This document shows, in pieces, positions 4,535-9,479 of a stretch of 9,479 nucleotides of DNA. Below the pieces are notes generated by a model that saw only the letters and a program-made list of their open reading frames with translations, was not told the DNA's origin and did no database searches. This stretch comes from an uncultured Sphingobium sp. (GTDB lineage: Bacteria > Pseudomonadota > Alphaproteobacteria > Sphingomonadales > Sphingomonadaceae): the NCBI GenBank assembly GCA_913773715.1, contig CAJYHD010000595.1, forward strand, positions 1 through 9,479. The letters are read 5' to 3'. Positions within the stretch are counted from its first letter, which is position 1; each line of letters begins with the position of its first letter. Made by a program: the position numbers and the translations under genes.

Positions 4535-7477
4535 CTATTGAGATATCAGATCGTGTAATTCAAAAACATATCCGTTCGCCATGACTTTGCGCACCTTAAA
4601 CGTATTGGCGATATCGGCGCGTGGATCGCCATTCAGCAGCACGATGTCGGCAAGCTTGCCAGCTTCCAGCGTGCCCGCGTCCAGCAGCAACGCCTTCGCA
4701 CTATTGACCGTTGCGGTCTGAAGCGCCTGAAACGGGGTCAGGCCCGCATCGACATAGGAGGCGATTTCCGAGTGGAGGTTGGTTGCGATGATCGTATCGG
4801 TGCCCGCCGTCACGAACGTGCCCGCATCATACATCGCCTTCAGCGAATTGAGGCTGCCCGCCATCAGTGGCCTCAGCATTGCCGCCATCGGATCCTGCTC
4901 ACGTACCGATTTTTGCGCCCAGACCGGGTAGAGGTTCACACGCGGATCGTCGCGATAATCGGGGTGTTTCTCAAGGTAGCCTGTCAGCGATCCGAACATC
5001 GTCGGTGTCAGCGTGCGGCCACTGCGCGCGAACAACTGGATCACATCCTCATAAGCCATGCCCATCGGTCCCTGCTTGGGCGAATAGCCGCGGCGGCTGG
5101 TGGCGCCAAGATGCTCGGTCGCATCGACCCCACTATAGGTGGCGGGATAGATTTCGTGACCCGACACAGGAATACCCATGGCGTGGGCCGCCTCCACGAT
5201 GCGTCGCTGGTAGAGGTCGGGCATCCGGACATAGCTTTTCATCATGTCATATTTGAGCAGACGGATGCGCTCCAGTTCGCGCTCCAGATGTGCGGGGCTG
5301 GAGACGGCGATGCCCATCTTGTAATAGACGCGCTGCCATTCCATCAATGAGCTACCGGTATAAATGCGCGGCCCGATGCGGACGCCGGCCTCGCTCGCTT
5401 CACGATCTTCCAGCCCGTCATAGACCTGCGCGCCCGGATCGCGGACGGCGGTGATGCCGTAAGCGAGCCATGCCTTGTGCTGGTTCGCGCCGAAATCCTT
5501 CTGCACATGGCTGTGATGCTCAATCAGGCCCGGAATGGCGGTAAGGCCCGTGCCGTCGATCAGCTTGCCCGTCGCATGAAGCGCAGCGTCATGATCCTGC
5601 ACCGCGAAGATACGGTTGCCCTCGACCACAATGTCCTTGTCATGCTGCGTTTCGTCGCGCACGGCATCGACCAGATTGCTGACGTGGATGACCGTCCGCC
5701 CGCTTGGCTTGGCGAGCCGGTAGGTCAGGTCGAGTGGCACATCCGTCGCCGCGCCGGTTTCCAGATCGACCGTCTTCATCTTGTCTGCGGACTGATAGAG
5801 GATCGTCTTCGAGTCCGCAGTCCATGTCGGGAAATAGGCGATCTCGGAACTGTAGCTGCGTGGCGGTCCCATTGGCTTGCCATCGGGATCGACTGGCCAG
5901 ACCTTCAGCAGTCCTTCGTAGATCGCCGCCATTTTGGTGCCGTCGGGCGACCAGGTCGGGCCGCCGCCGCCGCGCGTGTCCATCGACATATTGGCTTCCG
6001 GGATTTGCCAGAACGGCTCGCCCTTGCCGTCCGCCGGTATGACGTAAACTTGGTTGGTACCTTCGCGGAAGCTGTTCGAATATTTGTAGGAAAGGCTGAT
6101 CGCGATATATTTGCCATCGGCCGACCAACTGGGGCTGCCCGGCTGGCCGAGCGAACCTTGCAGCCGCGTGATCTTGCCCGTCGCGATTTCGATGATGCAC
6201 ACACCCGCCACGCCCCAACGGCCATCGACGTCGATATAGGCGATGCGCGTGCCGTCCGGCGACCAGGCCGCGCCGAGCGGCTGCGTGTCGATGTTGGTCA
6301 GTCGGCGATCCTTTCCGCTCGCGAGATCACGGATCCAGAGCTGCGGCAAGCCACCGCCTTTGTCGGAGGTGTAGGCAAGTTGCTTGCCATCGGGCGACCA
6401 GGCGGGATCGGCATCCAGCGCGCCGTCCTTCGTCAGATTTTCCGGCGTGCCACCCTTGGACGGCATCATGTAGAGGTCGCCCAGCGCGACGAAGGCGATG
6501 CGGTTACCGTCCGGCGAAATCGTGGGGTGGACGATGCCGAGCGCCTTGCGCGGCGCATCGCTGTCCCAGTCGCGGCGGGCGCGGGTATATTGCGGCTTCA
6601 CATATTCGAGTGTTGCCGAGAAGGGAACGGTGGTGAGCTTCGCGCCAGCTCGGTGACGCAGCTTGCCGTCCGACACATAATAATAGCCGCTCTTCCCCCA
6701 AGAGACGCGGAAGGGGAAGACATTCTCCGACCCGCTCACCGCCGTCCCGTCGATCTCCAGTCGGCTCCCATTCGCATCCTGCACGACATAGGCGAGTTCG
6801 CCCTTGGGGCCGAAGGAAGGCGCATCGACCTTGCCCTTTACGTCACGCAGCGGCGCTTCGATCCCGGTCGCCAGCGCCGTCGCGAACAGTCCGGTCTTCG
6901 CGCCATCCGTCCCCGAATAGGCGATGAGCGCACCGTCGGGCGACCAGGTCGGCATCCGATCCTCTCGCTCATTCTTGCTGACCTGCGCGATCGCGCCGGA
7001 CGCCAGATTTAATGTCCAGATGTCGTAATTACCGCTGCGGTCGGACGAGAAGGCAATCATCTTGCCATCGGGGGAGAAGGCCGGTTCGCGATCGTCATAG
7101 GCACCCTGCGTCAGCTTGCGGGCGTCACTGCCGTCGGGCTTTACCGTCCAGAGATCATAGCCGCCCTCGCGATAAGCGAAGTAAGCGAGCGACTTGCCAT
7201 CGGGTGCCCAGACGGGCTGGCGGGCGTCGTTGAAATAGTCGGTGATCCGCACTGCCTTGCCGCCTTTCGCGGGGATGATCCAAAGGCTGCCCTGTAGATC
7301 CACCGCGAGCCACTTGCCATCGGGGGATACCGACACGGCCATCGACGTGCCTTCATGGACATCGAAATTGACAGGCTTCTCCCCGCCCGGTGGGGGCAGA
7401 TTGGCAGGCGTGGCGTGGGCGACCGGTGCGCCGCACAGCAGCAAGGCGCCGATGGTCGATGTCAATGATATGCGCAT
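4535..7477 (-). CDS. Exported PD40 beta-propeller / metal-dependent amidohydrolase (980 aa)
   Basis: Residues 1-22 form a signal peptide (cleavage expected after AHA). Residues about 45-610 hold ten PD40/TolB-type blade motifs of the form SPDGKxxAY (first at 51-55), a propeller likely to act as a substrate gate or binding platform. Residues about 640-980 are an amidohydrolase barrel with a full subtype-I metal set: H655-S-H657 after strand 1, K747 (candidate carboxylated lysine), H774, H789 and D894, then LEAGKLADIVLLNGDP near the end. The family hydrolyses amide, peptide or cyclic amide bonds with two divalent metals; the substrate is not readable. It is the last gene of the operon, 49 bases after the GGT-like gene. 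The start at 7475-7477 gives a clean signal peptide; an in-frame ATG at 7514-7516 would add 13 residues and leave a 10-base gap. Confidence 0.88.
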   Translation of the reverse strand: MRISLTSTIGALLLCGAPVAHATPANLPPPGGEKPVNFDVHEGTSMAVSVSPDGKWLAVDLQGSLWIIPAKGGKAVRITDYFNDARQPVWAPDGKSLAYFAYREGGYDLWTVKPDGSDARKLTQGAYDDREPAFSPDGKMIAFSSDRSGNYDIWTLNLASGAIAQVSKNEREDRMPTWSPDGALIAYSGTDGAKTGLFATALATGIEAPLRDVKGKVDAPSFGPKGELAYVVQDANGSRLEIDGTAVSGSENVFPFRVSWGKSGYYYVSDGKLRHRAGAKLTTVPFSATLEYVKPQYTRARRDWDSDAPRKALGIVHPTISPDGNRIAFVALGDLYMMPSKGGTPENLTKDGALDADPAWSPDGKQLAYTSDKGGGLPQLWIRDLASGKDRRLTNIDTQPLGAAWSPDGTRIAYIDVDGRWGVAGVCIIEIATGKITRLQGSLGQPGSPSWSADGKYIAISLSYKYSNSFREGTNQVYVIPADGKGEPFWQIPEANMSMDTRGGGGPTWSPDGTKMAAIYEGLLKVWPVDPDGKPMGPPRSYSSEIAYFPTWTADSKTILYQSADKMKTVDLETGAATDVPLDLTYRLAKPSGRTVIHVSNLVDAVRDETQHDKDIVVEGNRIFAVQDHDAALHATGKLIDGTGLTAIPGLIEHHSHVQKDFGANQHKAWLAYGITAVRDPGAQVYDGLEDREASEAGVRIGPRIYTGSSLMEWQRVYYKMGIAVSSPAHLERELERIRLLKYDMMKSYVRMPDLYQRRIVEAAHAMGIPVSGHEIYPATYSGVDATEHLGATSRRGYSPKQGPMGMAYEDVIQLFARSGRTLTPTMFGSLTGYLEKHPDYRDDPRVNLYPVWAQKSVREQDPMAAMLRPLMAGSLNSLKAMYDAGTFVTAGTDTIIATNLHSEIASYVDAGLTPFQALQTATVNSAKALLLDAGTLEAGKLADIVLLNGDPRADIANTFKVRKVMANGYVFELHDLISQ

Positions 7478-7503
7478 GCCCTGCTTCCCCTGTATTGCTC
7501 TCA

Positions 7504-7529
7504 CTGTCGCTTTCATTGTCGCTCTTTCA
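7504..7529. repeat. Short imperfect direct repeat at the GGT-like/amidohydrolase junction
   Basis: Two copies of TGTCGCT followed by TTTCA lie 13 bases apart, spanning the stop codon of the upstream gene and the alternative ATG at 7514-7516 of the downstream one. It looks like a small local tandem duplication and probably has no function of its own. Confidence 0.3.
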
Positions 7530-9383
7530 ATATCCGACCGCATAACCCATGCGGCGCGGGTCGGCGCCCGCCATCCGTGCGCCGGACGGATCGACCATGA
7601 TTCCCTGTACGCTGCCGATCGCATAAGGTCCGACTGGCTCGACCCGGTGACCAAGGGCCTTCAGACCCTCGAGCACCGCGGGCGCAAAGCGGCTTTCGGC
7701 CTGCACGGTGATTGCAGCGCCCGGCTTGTAAAAATTCGGATCGGCGTCGAGTGCAAAGCGTGGCGCTTCGATCGCTGCCTGGATCGGCATCTGCCGATCG
7801 ATGGCGTTGACCAGAAACTGGAACTGCGTCTGCCCGATCGTCTCGCCACCCGGCGAACCGAAGACGAGCTTCAGCCGCCCCTTGTCCAGCACAATCGTAG
7901 GGCCATTGCCCAGCAGCGGCACCTTGCCCGGCGCGCGCATATTGGGGTGTCCAGGGTAGGGAGCAGTCGATCCCAGGCGCAGCCCGTTGTTGAACAGGAT
8001 GCCGGTGTCGCCCATGACGAGGAAGGTGCCGAATCCGCCGCCCACCGTCGTCGTGACCGCGATCGCATTGCCATCCGTATCGACGGCGGACAGGCTGGTC
8101 GTATCGCCGCCGCGCGTGCGATCATCGCCGATCGCCGCTAACTGGCGCATCTTCCATGCTGCCAACGGGGGCGTGCCACCCTCGGGATACACGCCTGCCC
8201 GTGTAAGATCGATCAGCTTGCGGCGCTGCGCAGCATAGGGCTTCGACAGCAGCGCCTCTACCGGTGTCTTGCTGAACTTCGGATCGGCGGCATATTTATA
8301 GACGTCTGCCTTAACGACCTTGATCGCCTCGATCAGTAAATGCGTCAGGCGCGGATCGTCCGCCGGAAGAGATGCCAGATCGAACCCTTCGACAAGGTTC
8401 AGCTGCTCGCAGACTTCAAGGCCGGTGCGGGAGGTGAGAGGGCTGCAATAGACGTCGAGGCCGCGATAATTTGTCGTGACCGGCTTGTCCCAATGCGGTT
8501 GGTAGGCAGCGAGGTCGTCCAGCCGCAACCAGCCGCCGGTCGATGAGGAGAAGCGCGCAAATTCCAGCCCGATCGGTCCGGTGTAGAAATAGTCATAGGC
8601 CGCCTGAAGCGCGCGGTCGCGATCCCCTCCGCCTTTCAGCGCTTTCGTTTCCGCATCGGCCAGCGCCTGAAATGTCCGCGCAAGATCAGGATTGCGAAAG
8701 ACGGATCGCGGCCCAGGTGGCTTGCCGCCGGGCAGGAAGATGGCGGCACTGGTCGGGTAAAGCGCCAGCGTCTTTTTTGCCCGGGTAATGAACATGGCGA
8801 TGGACGCATCAAGCGGATGCCCATCGCGCGCATAGCCGATCGCGGGTTCCAGCAGCACCGACAGTGGCAGCTTGCCGAAGCGCCGTGCCAGCGCGATCCA
8901 GCCGCCGAACGCGCCCGGCACCGTCAGAGCCTTCGGCCCATGATCCAGCGCTTCCGCATCGCCTGCCGGGTCGAGCAGCCGGGGCGCGCCGCCGGTGAAG
9001 GCAAGGGAATGGACCTCTCCGCTCCTGCGATCAAGGCAGGTGGCAAAACCGTTACCGCCCGCGCTCGACGCCCATGGTTCGACCACGTTCATCACCGCCA
9101 TAGCTGCGACGACCGCGTCCGCCGCCGTCCCGCCCTGCATCAGGATCCGTGTGCCTGCCATGGCCGCGAGCGGATGCCCTGCAGTAACGCCGCCATGCGG
9201 CATCGGCACTTCGACGCGATGGGCAGCGACCGAAGTCCCGCCCGATCGCGGCGCATCGGGCGCCCGCGCGCCCGACTGCGCCACGGCCAGCCGAGGAAGC
9301 GCGGCAAGTCCCACGCCCGCCAACCCTGCCGCCAGAATCTCGCGGCGGTGGAGAGCGCTGTTCGATGGATCACGATCGGACAT
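7527..9383 (-). CDS. Tat-exported gamma-glutamyltransferase-fold Ntn hydrolase (618 aa), atypical substrate pocket
   Basis: The start at 9381-9383 has AGGG six bases upstream. The N-terminus has a twin arginine (HRREIL, R13-R14), then a hydrophobic stretch to AVA35, a Tat-type signal. The mature protein follows the gamma-glutamyltransferase plan: GGTAADAVVAAM near 85, a large subunit to about 427, then the autoprocessing nucleophile T428 in DTTSLSAVD, and a small subunit of 191 residues with GSPGG (509-513) for the oxyanion hole. Family members are made as one chain, cleave themselves before the threonine and hydrolyse or transfer gamma-glutamyl groups in the periplasm. Unusually, the residues that hold the gamma-glutamyl group in E. 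coli GGT are all replaced, so annotation as a true GGT is doubtful. It sits between a TonB receptor and an amidohydrolase with about 50-base gaps. Confidence 0.9.
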   Translation of the reverse strand: MSDRDPSNSALHRREILAAGLAGVGLAALPRLAVAQSGARAPDAPRSGGTSVAAHRVEVPMPHGGVTAGHPLAAMAGTRILMQGGTAADAVVAAMAVMNVVEPWASSAGGNGFATCLDRRSGEVHSLAFTGGAPRLLDPAGDAEALDHGPKALTVPGAFGGWIALARRFGKLPLSVLLEPAIGYARDGHPLDASIAMFITRAKKTLALYPTSAAIFLPGGKPPGPRSVFRNPDLARTFQALADAETKALKGGGDRDRALQAAYDYFYTGPIGLEFARFSSSTGGWLRLDDLAAYQPHWDKPVTTNYRGLDVYCSPLTSRTGLEVCEQLNLVEGFDLASLPADDPRLTHLLIEAIKVVKADVYKYAADPKFSKTPVEALLSKPYAAQRRKLIDLTRAGVYPEGGTPPLAAWKMRQLAAIGDDRTRGGDTTSLSAVDTDGNAIAVTTTVGGGFGTFLVMGDTGILFNNGLRLGSTAPYPGHPNMRAPGKVPLLGNGPTIVLDKGRLKLVFGSPGGETIGQTQFQFLVNAIDRQMPIQAAIEAPRFALDADPNFYKPGAAITVQAESRFAPAVLEGLKALGHRVEPVGPYAIGSVQGIMVDPSGARMAGADPRRMGYAVGY

Positions 9384-9435
9384 GATAATCCCTGTTCCTG
9401 AAGGCAGGAGGGTGCGCCGACACCTCCCGCACAAA

Positions 9436-9479
9436 TCAGAAGGTTTTCTTGATGTTGGTGTACCAGTAGCGCGCTTGCG
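9436..9479 (-). CDS. TonB-dependent receptor, C-terminal end (partial at window edge)
   Basis: On the minus strand the edge of the window reads QARYWYTNIKKTF followed by TGA (9436-9438). A last beta strand of alternating aromatic residues ending in Phe immediately before the stop is the standard C-terminal signature of outer-membrane barrels recognised by the BAM complex. Endings of the form W-x-x-N-x-K-x-T-F are typical of sphingomonad TonB-dependent receptors. Only 13 residues are visible, so this call rests on that signature and the 52-base spacing to the exported hydrolase gene, which suggests one operon. Another outer-membrane barrel protein cannot be excluded. Confidence 0.6.
   Translation of the reverse strand, partial: QARYWYTNIKKTF

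Noticed and set aside
5477..7012. A 511-codon open frame on the plus strand
   Set aside because: It lies antisense inside the amidohydrolase gene, is arginine-rich and low in recognisable motifs, as expected for the shadow of a GC-rich gene.
7242..8141. A 299-codon open frame on the plus strand
   Set aside because: It crosses the junction of two well-supported minus-strand genes and shows no domain; it is an antisense shadow.
1..9479. CRISPR array, toxin-antitoxin pair or phage-defence genes
   Set aside because: No regularly spaced repeats, no small paired genes and no nuclease or defence motifs were found.

Overview
The window reads as chromosomal DNA of a sphingomonad-type alphaproteobacterium. 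This rests on GC-rich codon use, an exported peptidase-type operon next to a TonB-dependent receptor, and IS5-family insertion sequence remnants. It is inferred from sequence style, not from a database match. The two halves differ sharply.

Left half (about 1-4320) is a decayed accessory region. In order it holds: the last 32 codons of an IS5-family transposase with its terminal repeat; a small hypothetical gene; the 3' 44 bases of a tRNA-Glu gene (minus strand), which looks like an integration site; and a tyrosine recombinase gene broken by a stop codon, a one-base deletion and a second stop codon. The recombinase runs directly into an internal piece of a BchE-like radical SAM gene, itself frameshifted at a run of seven A. 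That piece is fused to the 5' half of another IS5-family element, which carries a classic A AAA AAG slippage site. After about 300 bases without a clear gene come a small intact TfoX/Sxy-family protein and, convergent to it, an exported NTF2/SnoaL-like gene interrupted by one in-frame stop codon.

Right half (about 4535-9479) is an intact minus-strand operon. Transcription enters from the right edge through the end of a TonB-dependent outer-membrane receptor. It continues into a Tat-exported protein of the gamma-glutamyltransferase fold, then a 980-residue exported protein joining a TolB-like PD40 beta-propeller to a metal-dependent amidohydrolase domain. Gaps are about 50 bases. The likely logic is uptake of a peptide-like or amide compound through the receptor, followed by hydrolysis in the periplasm by two different amide-bond hydrolases.

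The most interesting point is that the gamma-glutamyltransferase homologue keeps the autoprocessing/catalytic threonine and the Gly-Gly oxyanion motif but has lost every one of the six E. coli residues I compared that bind the gamma-glutamyl group. Its substrate is therefore probably not a gamma-glutamyl compound, which makes the three-gene operon a candidate for an uncharacterised catabolic or peptide-processing pathway.
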